A stretch of DNA of 64,000 bases from Pseudomonas sp. AN-1 (GCF_034057115.1 NZ_CP139195.1:4154001-4218000), one strand, 5' to 3'. Shown: positions 7,036 through 15,341, counted from the first letter of the stretch. Numbers and translations: made by a program. The notes: generated by a model from the sequence alone, not told the origin.

Positions 7036-8196
7036 TTACAGCGCTCCGGCGCGGCTGCGGTACTGGTTGCGCACCGGGTTGGCGTACTGCATGACCAGGT
7101 ACGGGCGCTGCTCGGCCGGGCAGGCGTCCAGGCGGCGCTGCCATTCGGCCTGGGCGCGTGCCAGTTCGGCGGCGTCGAACAGCTCGCCGGCCGCCGGCAC
7201 CGCCAGCTGCGCATCGCGCTCCTCCCACATGGCGTAGGCCAGGTAGTTGACCGGGAACAGCCGGTAGTGGCCGAGGATCTCGCCGTCGATGCGCTGGGCC
7301 AGTTGCCTGGCGTCGTTGTCCGGGGTCCGTATCTCGTTGCAGAAGTGCAGGTGCACCCGGCCCTTGTGGCCGGTGATGCCCTGGGCGATGCTGGCGTCGT
7401 CCTCGCCCGGCGCCTTGCTGTAGCTGCCGGTGCTGGCGCGGATGTACAGCTCGCGGGCCTTGGCCAGGTCGCAGGGGTCGTACTCGTAGCTGATCGAGAT
7501 CGGCACCAGGTGCAGGTCGGCCATCACCGCGGCGAATTCCTCGTCCTTGCGGCTCATGTGGAACATCTTGAGAATCGCCGAATCGGTGCGGTCGTCGCCG
7601 TCCTTGGCGCGGCCCTCGGCCTGGGCGATCCAGATCGAGGCCTGCTCGTCGCGGATCGAGTGGTTGATGTAGGCGGACAGGGTCTGGAAGGCCGCCAGCT
7701 TCTCGCGTCGGCCGCTGATCGAGCGGTGCACGATGAAGCTCTTGTTCAGGCGCATCAGGTCGCTGACGAAGGGCTTCTGCAGCAGGTTGTCGCCGATGGC
7801 CAGGCGCGGGGTGGGGTGCGCGGCATGGTACAGCGCGTAGTTGACGAACGCCGGGTCCATCACGATGTCGCGGTGGTTGCTGAGGAACAGGTAGGCGCGG
7901 CCCTTGTGCAGGTTCTCCAGGCCCGAGTAGCTGATGCCGTCGCTGGCCTTCTCGATGCTGCGGTCGACGTAGGGCTCGATGCGCGCCTGCAGGGCGGCGA
8001 CGCTGTCCACACCCTGGATCTCGCGGCGCAGATAGTGGGCGAGGACTGGCCGCAGCAGCCAGCCGAGTGGCCCGGCCAGGCGCGGGAAGCGGTAATGGGT
8101 GAGGGTGGAGAGGAAGGCCTCGTCGGCGAGCAGGCGCTCGAGGACGGGACGCACTTCCGCGTCGGCATAGGGTCGGATGGCTTCGAACTCGCCCAT
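7036..8196 (-). CDS. PlsC/PlsB-like glycerophospholipid acyltransferase
   Basis: A 386-residue acyltransferase-fold protein. The acyl-acceptor motif reads SNHRDIVMDPA at about residue 105-115, so His and Asp are five residues apart rather than the usual four. The second block is SFIVHRSISGRREK (about 153-166). The third is near WIAQAEGRAKDG, corresponding to the E-G block. Such proteins are annotated as 1-acyl-sn-glycerol-3-phosphate acyltransferases; the actual acceptor is not determinable here. No clear transmembrane helix except a weak hydrophobic patch near residue 45, so peripheral membrane association is likely. Divergent from the CPXCG gene. Confidence 0.82.
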   Translation of the reverse strand: MGEFEAIRPYADAEVRPVLERLLADEAFLSTLTHYRFPRLAGPLGWLLRPVLAHYLRREIQGVDSVAALQARIEPYVDRSIEKASDGISYSGLENLHKGRAYLFLSNHRDIVMDPAFVNYALYHAAHPTPRLAIGDNLLQKPFVSDLMRLNKSFIVHRSISGRREKLAAFQTLSAYINHSIRDEQASIWIAQAEGRAKDGDDRTDSAILKMFHMSRKDEEFAAVMADLHLVPISISYEYDPCDLAKARELYIRASTGSYSKAPGEDDASIAQGITGHKGRVHLHFCNEIRTPDNDARQLAQRIDGEILGHYRLFPVNYLAYAMWEERDAQLAVPAAGELFDAAELARAQAEWQRRLDACPAEQRPYLVMQYANPVRNQYRSRAGAL

Positions 8197-8290
8197 TGGT
8201 GTCTCTTGACCAGGGAATCGGTGAGGGCGGCAACTGGAACTTCCGCCGGGTGGGGCGACAATTATAAACGAAGAGCATGGAGGGACGTGG

Positions 8291-8473
8291 ATGCTGCAGA
8301 GCGAGCCCTACGAATGTCCCTGGTGCGGCGAGCCGGGCGAGGCGCTGCTCGACCTGTCGGGCGGCGACCAGTGCTACGTCGAGGATTGCGCGGTGTGCTG
8401 CCAGCCGATCGTCTTCGAGTTGCATACCGACGGGGTCCGCTGGACCCTGGAGCTGCGCCGGGAGGGCGACTGA
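8291..8473 (+). CDS. CPXCG-motif cysteine-rich small protein
   Basis: A 60-residue protein with two Cys pairs, CPWCG (residues 9-13) and CAVC (about 33-36), the pattern of the CPXCG cysteine-rich family and of a treble-clef or rubredoxin-like metal knuckle. Zinc binding is inferred and function is unknown. Its stop overlaps the start of the next gene (TGATG), so the two are translationally coupled and probably work together. Confidence 0.8.
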   Translation: MLQSEPYECPWCGEPGEALLDLSGGDQCYVEDCAVCCQPIVFELHTDGVRWTLELRREGD

Positions 8474-8748
8474 TGCAGCGGATTCACGAGCCGGTGAACC
8501 TGGGCGAGGGCGAACTGCTGGTCGCCATGCTGGCCAGCGAGGGCATCCGCGCCCACCTGTTCGGTCAGCACCTGCTGGGGGCGCTGGGCGAGCTGCCGGT
8601 GGCCGGCCTGCTGGCGATCGGCGTGGAGGATGCGGATGCGCCGCGGGCGCGGGCGCTGATTGCCGCGTACAATGCCGCGCAGCCCCTGGCGGGCGAGCCG
8701 CCGCTCGAGGATGCGTCCGGCAGTCTGCCGGATGTGCTGTTGTGCTGA
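8473..8748 (+). CDS. DUF2007-type small signal-transducer-like protein
   Basis: A 91-residue cytoplasmic protein. The opening MQRIHEPVNLGEGELLVAML and the block ASEGIRAHLFGQHLLGALGELPVAG, then IGVEDADAPRARALIAAY, match the DUF2007 domain, which resembles a small ferredoxin-like ligand- or protein-interaction module. No biochemical role is known to me. It starts on the A of the preceding TGA stop, giving a tight two-gene unit with the CPXCG protein. Confidence 0.78.
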   Translation: MQRIHEPVNLGEGELLVAMLASEGIRAHLFGQHLLGALGELPVAGLLAIGVEDADAPRARALIAAYNAAQPLAGEPPLEDASGSLPDVLLC

Positions 8749-8778
8749 CCCTCTTCTGCTGCAGGTAGCTCCTTTCCC

Positions 8779-9393
8779 ATGTGCGGACGTTTTGCCCTGT
8801 TTCGCTGGCCGCCGACGCTCGCCGCGCTGCCCGGCTTTCCCGAGCGCCTTGAGCCGCGCTGGAACATCGCCCCGGGCCAGCAGGTGCTGCTGCTGCGCGC
8901 CGAGGCTGGCCGGCGTGTGGCGGCGCAGGTGCACTGGGGGCTGACGCCGGCCTGGCTGCGCGACCTGTCGCGCGCCCCGGCCCAGGCCCGCGCGGAAACC
9001 CTGGCCGAGCAGCCGCTGTTCCGCGAGGCCTTCGCCAGCCGCCGCGGCCTGCTGCTGGCCAACGGCTTCTACGAGTGGCGCGGGCCGCGCCGCCGGCCGT
9101 TCTGGATGAGTGCGGAGCAGCCGCTGCTGTCGCTGGCGGCGCTGTGGGAAGCCTATCCGGTCGGCGAGCGGGTTTATCTGAGCGCCGCGGTGGTCACCGT
9201 GGCGGCCGGGCAGCAGCGCCGGCCGCTGCTGCTGGATGCCGCCGGCGAGGCGTTGTGGCTGGACCCGGCAGCCGCGCCGGAGGACCTGCAGGCGCTGCTG
9301 GCGGCGCCGCCGCTGCCGCTGCGCGAGCGGCTGCTCGCCGGGCTGGGCAACAGTCCGCGGGAGGAGGGGCCGCAGTGTCTGACTCCGGCGTGA
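8779..9393 (+). CDS. SOS response-associated peptidase-like (SRAP/YedK family) protein with altered active site
   Basis: A 204-residue SRAP-family protein. In YedK/HMCES the N-terminal Cys2 forms a covalent thiazolidine crosslink with abasic sites in single-stranded DNA. Seen here: MCGRFA with Cys2, PRWNIAPGQ (27-35), WGLTPAW (53-59), ARAET (70-74) and GFYEW with Glu99. Two conserved residues appear changed: the Asn before ARAET is Gln69, and the family HxRMP motif reads QQRRP (145-149), so the catalytic His is Gln. DNA binding and some crosslinking may persist, but reversal chemistry may differ. ATG at 8779 keeps Cys at position 2. Confidence 0.87.
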   Translation: MCGRFALFRWPPTLAALPGFPERLEPRWNIAPGQQVLLLRAEAGRRVAAQVHWGLTPAWLRDLSRAPAQARAETLAEQPLFREAFASRRGLLLANGFYEWRGPRRRPFWMSAEQPLLSLAALWEAYPVGERVYLSAAVVTVAAGQQRRPLLLDAAGEALWLDPAAAPEDLQALLAAPPLPLRERLLAGLGNSPREEGPQCLTPA

Positions 9394-9469
9394 ACTCGGC
9401 TGCGCCAGGCTGGTCTGATGCTGGGCCGGTGTTACGATGAATCCCCTGTGCTTTCGGGAGTGTCCTTGC

Positions 9470-10291
9470 ATGAGTCGTGTCTTTCGTCTTGCCGCTCTGG
9501 CGGGTGCGCTGCTGCTGGCCGGCTGTCAGGCGGTCAATACCACCAGCGGCGGAGCGGTCGGCGTGAATCGCCAGCAGTACATGTTCACCATGCTGTCCAG
9601 CCAGGAGCTGGACCAGATGTACGCCAAGTCCTACCAGCAGACCCTGAGCAATGCCGCCACGGCCGGCAAGCTGGACAAGAGCAGCGCCCTGGCGCAGCGG
9701 GTGAACAACATCACCCGCCGGCTGATCGCGCAGACCCCGGTGTTCCGTCCGGACGCCGCCAGCTGGAACTGGCAGACCGCTCTGATCCGCAGCGACGAGC
9801 TGAACGCCAACGTCGGCCCGGGCGGCAAGATCATCGTCTACAGCGGTCTGGTCGAGAAGCTCGCCCTGACCGATGACGAGCTGGCGGCGGTGCTCGGCCA
9901 CGAGATTTCCCATGCCCTGCGCGAGCACAGCCGCGAGGCCATGTCCAAGGCCTATGGCGCCGAGCTGGCCAAGCAGACCGCGGTGGCCCTGCTCGGCCTG
10001 GGCCAGGCCGGTGGCCAGCTCGCCGACGCCGCGGTGCAGTACGGCATGACCCTGCCCAACAGTCGCGGCAACGAGAACGAGGCCGACCTGATCGGCCTGG
10101 AGCTGGCGGCGCGTGCCGGCTACGACCCCAATGCGGCGCTGACCCTGTGGGACAAGATGGCCCGGGCGGGCAACGGAGCACCGCCGGAGTTCATGAGCAC
10201 CCACCCCTCGTCGTCGACCCGCATGGCCAATCTGCGCGCAGCGATTCCGCGGGTCATGCCGCTGTACCAGCAGGCGCGCGGGCAGCGCTGA
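9470..10291 (+). CDS. M48-family metalloprotease lipoprotein (LoiP/YggG-like)
   Basis: A 273-residue zinc protease of family M48. The type II signal peptide carries lipobox LLAGC with Cys about residue 19. The zinc site HEISHAL (HExxH) lies at about 144-150, and the third ligand Glu in NENEADLIGLELAARAGYDP at about 206. The C-terminal THPSSSTRMANL is typical of YggG/LoiP and of BepA-like proteins without TPR repeats. Probably an outer-membrane-anchored periplasmic protease in envelope protein quality control. ATG at 9470 follows GGGAG; an ATG at 9437 would spoil the signal peptide. Confidence 0.9.
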   Translation: MSRVFRLAALAGALLLAGCQAVNTTSGGAVGVNRQQYMFTMLSSQELDQMYAKSYQQTLSNAATAGKLDKSSALAQRVNNITRRLIAQTPVFRPDAASWNWQTALIRSDELNANVGPGGKIIVYSGLVEKLALTDDELAAVLGHEISHALREHSREAMSKAYGAELAKQTAVALLGLGQAGGQLADAAVQYGMTLPNSRGNENEADLIGLELAARAGYDPNAALTLWDKMARAGNGAPPEFMSTHPSSSTRMANLRAAIPRVMPLYQQARGQR

Positions 10292-10308
10292 GATGTGTAG
10301 AATGCGGC

Positions 10309-10336
10309 TTGTGTTTTTCGGCGAACTCGGTAAAAT
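10309..10336 (+). promoter_or_regulatory. Putative sigma-70 promoter of rplM-rpsI
   Basis: TTGTGT (10309-10314), 16-base spacer, TAAAAT (10331-10336). It would give a leader of about 195 bases before rplM. E. coli L13 represses its own operon through its leader; whether this leader does so is unknown. Confidence 0.5.
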
Positions 10337-10538
10337 TCGCCAGCTTTCGTGACGGGGGATGCCTAGCCCGTCCTGCTCGGCGGGAATGCCTAACCTGCCG
10401 ATTTTGCCGAAGCAGACGCACTGACCCGAGCCCCCCCCGATTTAGTGTCTGCAGAGGCTGCCGTTGCCTTGAAAGAGGCAAGTACTGTCCAGTAAGATTC
10501 GCCGCTTGATTATCAGGCGGCCTCTGAGGCTATAACCA

Positions 10539-10967
10539 ATGAAAACTTTCTCTGCGAAACCGGAAACCGTCAAGCGCGACTGGTACGTTGTCGACGCTGC
10601 TGGCAAGACCCTGGGTCGTCTTGCCACTGAAATCGCCAGCCGTCTGCGCGGCAAGCACAAGCCCGAGTACACCCCGCACGTGGATACCGGCGACTACATC
10701 GTCGTGATCAACGCCGAGCAGGTGCGTGTCACCGGTGCCAAGAGCTCCGACAAGATGTACTACCATCACTCCGGTTTCCCGGGCGGCATCAAGTCGATCA
10801 ACTTCGAGAAGCTGATCGCCCGTGCTCCCGAGCGCGTGATCGAGACCGCCGTCAAGGGCATGCTGCCGAAGAACCCGCTGGGTCGCGACATGTATCGCAA
10901 GCTGAAGGTCTATGCCGGTGCCAGCCACCCGCACACCGCTCAGCAGCCCCAAGAACTGAAGATTTAA
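10539..10967 (+). CDS. rplM: 50S ribosomal protein L13
   Basis: 142 residues, the standard bacterial length. Characteristic [19 protein letters not shown] start, [28 protein letters not shown] core, and [21 protein letters not shown] near the C-terminus. A primary rRNA-binding protein of the large subunit. First gene of the usual rplM-rpsI pair; 15 bases separate it from rpsI. Confidence 0.98.
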   Translation: MKTFSAKPETVKRDWYVVDAAGKTLGRLATEIASRLRGKHKPEYTPHVDTGDYIVVINAEQVRVTGAKSSDKMYYHHSGFPGGIKSINFEKLIARAPERVIETAVKGMLPKNPLGRDMYRKLKVYAGASHPHTAQQPQELKI

Positions 10968-10982
10968 CGGAGTAGGCTCAAT

Positions 10983-11375
10983 ATGTCGGCGACTCAAAAC
11001 TACGGCACCGGCCGTCGCAAGACCGCTACCGCGCGTGTATTCCTGCGTCCGGGTACTGGCAAGATCTCGATCAACAACCGCAGCCTGGAGCAGTTCTTCG
11101 GCCGCGAGACCGCCCGCATGGTGGTTCGTCAGCCGCTCGAGCTGACCGAGAACACCGAAAAGTTCGACATCTACGTCACCGTCGCCGGTGGTGGTGTCAG
11201 CGGTCAGGCCGGTGCGATCCGCCACGGCATCACCCGCGCACTGATCGAGTACGACGAGACCCTGCGCAGCCCGCTGCGCAAGGCCGGCTACGTCACTCGC
11301 GATGCCCGCGAGGTCGAGCGTAAGAAGATCGGTCTGCGCAAGGCGCGCAAGCGTCCGCAGTACTCGAAGCGTTAA
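10983..11375 (+). CDS. rpsI: 30S ribosomal protein S9
   Basis: 130 residues with the S9 signature [18 protein letters not shown] at the start and the basic tail [12 protein letters not shown] that reaches the decoding/P-site region of the small subunit. Co-transcribed with rplM; a strong terminator follows. Confidence 0.98.
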   Translation: MSATQNYGTGRRKTATARVFLRPGTGKISINNRSLEQFFGRETARMVVRQPLELTENTEKFDIYVTVAGGGVSGQAGAIRHGITRALIEYDETLRSPLRKAGYVTRDAREVERKKIGLRKARKRPQYSKR

Positions 11376-11392
11376 TCGACTACGCTTCAGCG

Positions 11393-11427
11393 AACGCCCA
11401 GATTCCCCAGGGATCTGGGCGTTTTTT
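11393..11427 (+). terminator. Terminator of rplM-rpsI
   Basis: AACGCCCAGAT and ATCTGGGCGTT pair perfectly (11 bp, 9-base loop), followed by TTTTTT. Confidence 0.9.
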
Positions 11428-11516
11428 TATGTGTCGGATTTGTCTGCGACAGTCTGTCGCAGTCCGGAAAGTCTTGTGCTGCAAGGGTTTGCCGGTATTT
11501 GTTGCCAGTTATTGCC

Positions 11517-11545
11517 TTGTCAGAAAAGGGGCTTTTCATTACCAT
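11517..11545 (+). promoter_or_regulatory. Putative petABC promoter
   Basis: TTGTCA (11517-11522), 17-base spacer, TACCAT (11540-11545), about 80 bases before the petA start. Only four of six -10 bases match consensus. The 198-base gap after the rpsI terminator shows nothing else. Confidence 0.4.
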
Positions 11546-11625
11546 CTGGCGGATTTTTTGCGCAGCTGGTTTTAACTAGAGTGCCTGCCCGGGCAGGTCA
11601 CAGAAAGCTGATGGGAGACGACTGA

Positions 11626-12219
11626 ATGAGTAATGACGGCGTGAATGTGGGCCGGCGTCGGTTCCTCGTCGCCGCCACTTCGGTGGTGGGGGCGGCGGGA
11701 GCTGTCGGTGCTGCGGTCCCGTTCGTGGGGTCATGGTTCCCCAGTGCCAAGGCCAAGGCCGCTGGTGCTCCGGTGAAGGTGAACGTGGGCAAGATCGAGC
11801 CGGGGCAACAGATCGTTGCCGAATGGCGCGGCAAGCCGGTGTTCATCGTTCGCCGCACCGACGAGATCCTGGCCAACCTGGTCAAGATCGAAGGCTCCAT
11901 GGCGGATCCGGAGTCCAAGGCCTCCGTGCAACCGACCTACGTGGACCCCAAGGTTCGCTCGATCAAGCCAGAACTGCTGGTCGTCGAAGGCCTGTGCACC
12001 CACCTGGGCTGCGCGCCGTCCTTCCGTCCCGAAGTCGCCCCGGCCGATCTGGGTGCCGACTGGGTGGGTGGCTATTTCTGTCCCTGCCATGGTTCCCGCT
12101 ACGACCTGGCTGGCCGCGTGTACAAGGCGCAGCCGGCGCCGCTGAACCTGCCGGTGCCGCCGTACTCCTTCGAGACCGATGACGTCATCATCATCGGCGT
12201 GGATCAGGAGAAAGCCTGA
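11626..12219 (+). CDS. petA: Ubiquinol-cytochrome c reductase, Rieske iron-sulfur subunit
   Basis: A 197-residue Rieske subunit of the cytochrome bc1 complex. Its 2Fe-2S cluster takes electrons from ubiquinol at the Qo site and passes them to cytochrome c1. The N-terminus GRRRFLVAATSVVGAAGAV is a Tat-type signal-anchor. Cluster motifs are CTHLGC (about 125-130) and CPCHGS (about 149-154). First gene of petABC; its TGA stop overlaps the petB ATG. Confidence 0.97.
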   Translation: MSNDGVNVGRRRFLVAATSVVGAAGAVGAAVPFVGSWFPSAKAKAAGAPVKVNVGKIEPGQQIVAEWRGKPVFIVRRTDEILANLVKIEGSMADPESKASVQPTYVDPKVRSIKPELLVVEGLCTHLGCAPSFRPEVAPADLGADWVGGYFCPCHGSRYDLAGRVYKAQPAPLNLPVPPYSFETDDVIIIGVDQEKA

Positions 12220-13430
12220 TGAGCAAATTCATGGAATGGGTGGACGCCCGCTTCCCCGCAACCAAGATGTGGGAAGATCATCTGAGCAAGTACTACGCTC
12301 CGAAGAACTTCAACTTCTGGTACTTCTTCGGCTCCCTGGCGCTGCTGGTGCTGGTCAACCAGATCCTCACCGGCATCTGGCTGACCATGAGCTTCGAACC
12401 CTCCGCCGAAGGCGCCTTCGCCTCCGTCGAATACATCATGCGTGATGTGGAGTACGGCTGGATCCTGCGCTACATGCACTCCACCGGCGCCTCGGCGTTC
12501 TTCGTGGTGGTGTACCTGCACATGTTCCGCGGCCTGCTGTACGGCTCCTACCAGAAGCCGCGCGAGCTGGTGTGGATCTTCGGCATGCTGATCTACCTGG
12601 CGCTGATGGCCGAAGCCTTCATGGGCTACCTGCTGCCGTGGGGTCAGATGTCCTACTGGGGCGCCCAGGTGATCATCTCCCTGTTCGGTGCGATCCCGGT
12701 GATCGGTGCCGACCTGACCCAGTGGATCCGCGGTGACTACCTGATCTCCGGCATCACCCTGAACCGCTTCTTCGCGCTGCACGTGATCGCCCTGCCGATC
12801 GTCATCCTCGGCCTGGTCGTGATGCACATCATCGCGCTGCACGAAGTGGGCTCGAACAACCCGGATGGCATCGACATCAAGAAGAAGAAGGACGCCAACG
12901 GCATTCCGCTGGACGGCATCCCGTTCCACCCGTACTACACCGTCAAGGATATCGTCGGTGTGGTGGTGTTCCTGTTCGTGTTCTGCACCGTGATCTTCTT
13001 CTTCCCGGAGATGGGCGGCTACTTCCTCGAGAAGCCCAACTTCGAGACCGCGAACCCGTTCAAGACCCCGGCGCACATCGCCCCGGTGTGGTACTTCACC
13101 CCGTTCTACGCCATCCTGCGCGCCGTTCCGGACAAGCTGCTCGGCGTGATCGCCATGGGCGCGGCCATCGCCGTACTGTTCGTGCTGCCGTGGCTGGACC
13201 GCAGCCCGGTGCGCTCGATGCGCTACAAGGGCTGGCTGAGCAAGATCTGGCTGCTGGTGTTCTGCGTGTCCTTCGTGATCCTCGGCGTGCTGGGCGTGCT
13301 GGCGCCGACCCCGGGCCGCACCCTGCTGTCCCAGGTCTGCACCATTCTGTACTTCGCCTTCTTCATCCTGATGCCGTTCTACACCCGGATGGAGAAGACC
13401 AAACCGGTTCCGGAAAGGGTGACTGGCTGA
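12219..13430 (+). CDS. petB: Cytochrome b subunit of the bc1 complex
   Basis: A 403-residue polytopic inner-membrane protein carrying both b hemes. The His ligands appear in the helix II region (RYMHSTGASAFFVVVYLHMFRG) and helix IV region (FALHVIALPIVILGLVVMHII). The Qo-site tetrapeptide normally PEWY reads PVWY in APVWYFTPFYAILRA. At 403 residues it is the bacterial single-chain form rather than split b6/subunit IV. Starts within the petA stop; stops within the petC start. Confidence 0.97.
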   Translation: MSKFMEWVDARFPATKMWEDHLSKYYAPKNFNFWYFFGSLALLVLVNQILTGIWLTMSFEPSAEGAFASVEYIMRDVEYGWILRYMHSTGASAFFVVVYLHMFRGLLYGSYQKPRELVWIFGMLIYLALMAEAFMGYLLPWGQMSYWGAQVIISLFGAIPVIGADLTQWIRGDYLISGITLNRFFALHVIALPIVILGLVVMHIIALHEVGSNNPDGIDIKKKKDANGIPLDGIPFHPYYTVKDIVGVVVFLFVFCTVIFFFPEMGGYFLEKPNFETANPFKTPAHIAPVWYFTPFYAILRAVPDKLLGVIAMGAAIAVLFVLPWLDRSPVRSMRYKGWLSKIWLLVFCVSFVILGVLGVLAPTPGRTLLSQVCTILYFAFFILMPFYTRMEKTKPVPERVTG

Positions 13431-14212
13431 TGAAAAAGCAATTCGCTGCATTGATTCTTGCGGTACTGCCGGCCCTCGGCTTCGCTGCCGCTCCGCTGGA
13501 ATACCCGCTGGACAAGGTCGAGGTCGACTTCACCGACAAGGCCGCCCTGCAGGATGGCGCGCGTACCTTCGCCAACTACTGCATGGGTTGCCACAGCGCC
13601 CAGTTCCAGCGTTACGAGCGCGTGGCCAAGGATCTCGGCATCCCCGAGCAGGTGATGATGGAGAACCTGGTCTTCACCGGCGCCAAGATCGGCGAGCACA
13701 TGAAGACCGGCATGCAGCCGCAGGATGCCAAGGTCTGGTTCGGCGCCGCGCCGCCGGACCTGACCCTGGTGGCCCGCGTGCGTGGCGAAGACTGGCTGTA
13801 CACCTACCTGCGCACCTTCTATGAAGATCCGGCGCGTCCGTGGGGTGTGAACAACAAGGTGTTCCCGAACGTCGGCATGCCCAACGTGCTGAGCAGCCTG
13901 CAGGGCCGTCAGGTCATCGGCTGCAAGCAGGTCCAGGTGGTCGAGCACGGCAAGAAGGTGTTCGATCCGCTGACCGGTACCCCGGTGACCGAGGAAGGCT
14001 GCGACCAGCTGACCATCGTGCCGAAGACCGGCGAGCTGAGCGAGGCCGAGTTCGACGAGAAGGTCAAGAACCTGGTCAGCTTCCTGGCCTACTCGGCCAA
14101 CCCGGTGAAGCTGGAAAGCCAGCGTATCGGTACCTACGTGCTGCTGTTCCTGGCGTTCTTCTTCGTGTTCGCCTACCTGCTCAAGCGTGAGTACTGGAAA
14201 GACGTGCACTGA
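13430..14212 (+). CDS. petC: Cytochrome c1 subunit of the bc1 complex
   Basis: A 260-residue c-type cytochrome. Cleavable Sec signal peptide (MKKQFAALILAVLPALGFAAA); the heme c motif CMGCH lies at about residues 51-55; one C-terminal membrane anchor (YVLLFLAFFFVFAYLL) is followed by positive KREYWKD in the cytoplasm. The Met axial ligand is probably in the NVGMPNVLSS segment. It receives electrons from the Rieske protein. ATG lies in the petB stop (TGATG). Confidence 0.97.
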   Translation: MKKQFAALILAVLPALGFAAAPLEYPLDKVEVDFTDKAALQDGARTFANYCMGCHSAQFQRYERVAKDLGIPEQVMMENLVFTGAKIGEHMKTGMQPQDAKVWFGAAPPDLTLVARVRGEDWLYTYLRTFYEDPARPWGVNNKVFPNVGMPNVLSSLQGRQVIGCKQVQVVEHGKKVFDPLTGTPVTEEGCDQLTIVPKTGELSEAEFDEKVKNLVSFLAYSANPVKLESQRIGTYVLLFLAFFFVFAYLLKREYWKDVH

Positions 14213-14232
14213 GCACCCTTTCCTGTCTGAAG

Positions 14233-14258
14233 CATGCGCGCCCTCCGGGGCGCGCATG
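14233..14258 (+). terminator. Probable terminator of petABC
   Basis: CATGCGCGCCC and GGGCGCGCATG form a perfect 11-bp stem with loop TCCG, followed by TGTTTCTG, 20 bases after the petC stop. Confidence 0.6.
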
Positions 14259-14298
14259 TGTTTCTGCCGCATGAAAATGTCCTGACTGGAGGGAGCCC

Positions 14299-14916
14299 AT
14301 GGCTGCGCTCAATCGCCTGGCCTGCTATTCCGATCCCGCCGATCACTACTCGCACCGGGTGCGCATCGTCCTCGCCGAGAAGGGCGTGGAGGCCGAGATC
14401 ATCGAGGTGCTGCCCGGCCAGCTGCCGGTGCAGCTGGCCGAGGTCAACCCCTACGCGAGTCTGCCGACCTTGGTCGATCGCGACTTGGCCCTGTACGAGC
14501 CGGGCGTGGTGATGGAGTATCTGGACGAGCGCTATCCGCATCCGCCATTGTTGCCGGTGTATCCGGTGGCGCGTGGCAACAGCCGCCTGCTGATGCACCG
14601 CATCCAGCGCGACTGGTGCACTCTGGTCGATCGCGTGCTCGATGCGCGCACGCCGGAAGCTGCCCGGGCGCAGGCGCGCAAGGAACTGCGCGAGAGCCTG
14701 ACCGGCGTAGCGGCGCTGTTCGGCGGCCAGCCGTTCTTCCTCAGCGAGGAGTTCAGCATGGTCGACTGCTGCCTGTTGCCGATTCTCTGGCGTCTGCCGC
14801 TGCTCGGCATCGAGCTGCCGCGCCAGGCCAAACCGCTGCTGGACTACATGGAGCGGCTGTTCGCCCGCCCCGCCTTCCAGGCCAGCCTGACTGCCACCGA
14901 GCGCGCGATGCGCTGA
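14299..14916 (+). CDS. sspA: Stringent starvation protein A
   Basis: A 205-residue GST-fold protein with an N-terminal thioredoxin-like domain ([25 protein letters not shown]), [18 protein letters not shown] and an all-helical C-terminal domain. SspA binds RNA polymerase with sigma-70 and acts in stationary-phase, acid-tolerance and virulence-gene control; it has no glutathione transferase activity in known members. GGAGGG precedes the ATG. Followed nine bases later by sspB. Confidence 0.94.
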   Translation: MAALNRLACYSDPADHYSHRVRIVLAEKGVEAEIIEVLPGQLPVQLAEVNPYASLPTLVDRDLALYEPGVVMEYLDERYPHPPLLPVYPVARGNSRLLMHRIQRDWCTLVDRVLDARTPEAARAQARKELRESLTGVAALFGGQPFFLSEEFSMVDCCLLPILWRLPLLGIELPRQAKPLLDYMERLFARPAFQASLTATERAMR

Positions 14917-14924
14917 GGAGCCCG

Positions 14925-15329
14925 ATGATGAATTCCAGTCGCCCCTATCTGCTGCGTGCGCTCTACGAGTGGATCGTCGACAACGACTGCACTCCGCACA
15001 TCCTGGTCGCCGCCGAGTACCCCAATACCCGCGTACCGGCGGGCTACGCCAAGGATGGACAGATCGTGCTGAACATCTCGCCCAACGCGGTGCGCTATCT
15101 GGAGATGGGCAGCGAGGCGCTGACCTTCGAGGGTCGCTTCGGCGGTGTGGCGCAGAGCCTGTATGTCCCGGTCGCCGCCGTGCTGGCCATCTACGCTCGC
15201 GAGAACGGCCAGGGCATGGCCTTCGAGCTGGACGAACCCGAGGAGGGCGAGGAGCTCGACGAGGAGCCGTCCGGTGACGACGAGCCGCCGCGTCCCAGCG
15301 GGCGGCCCAGCCTCAAGGTGGTCAAGTAG
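14925..15329 (+). CDS. sspB: ClpXP adaptor protein SspB
   Basis: A 134-residue adaptor that delivers ssrA-tagged proteins to ClpXP. The folded substrate-binding domain (RPYLLRALYEWIVDNDCTPHI, LNISPNAVRYLEMG, LTFEGRFGGV, VPVAAVLAIYARENG) is followed by an acidic, flexible linker (EEGEELDEEPSGDDE) and the ClpX-tethering tail GRPSLKVVK. Two ATG codons lie in tandem at 14925 and 14928 after GAGGAG; either could be the start. Confidence 0.95.
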   Translation: MMNSSRPYLLRALYEWIVDNDCTPHILVAAEYPNTRVPAGYAKDGQIVLNISPNAVRYLEMGSEALTFEGRFGGVAQSLYVPVAAVLAIYARENGQGMAFELDEPEEGEELDEEPSGDDEPPRPSGRPSLKVVK

Positions 15330-15341
15330 ACTGCGCGGTAA

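Noticed and set aside
9437..9469. ATG at 9437 as start of the M48 protease
   Set aside because: It would place 11 residues before the signal peptide. The ATG at 9470 has GGGAG upstream and gives a proper lipoprotein signal.
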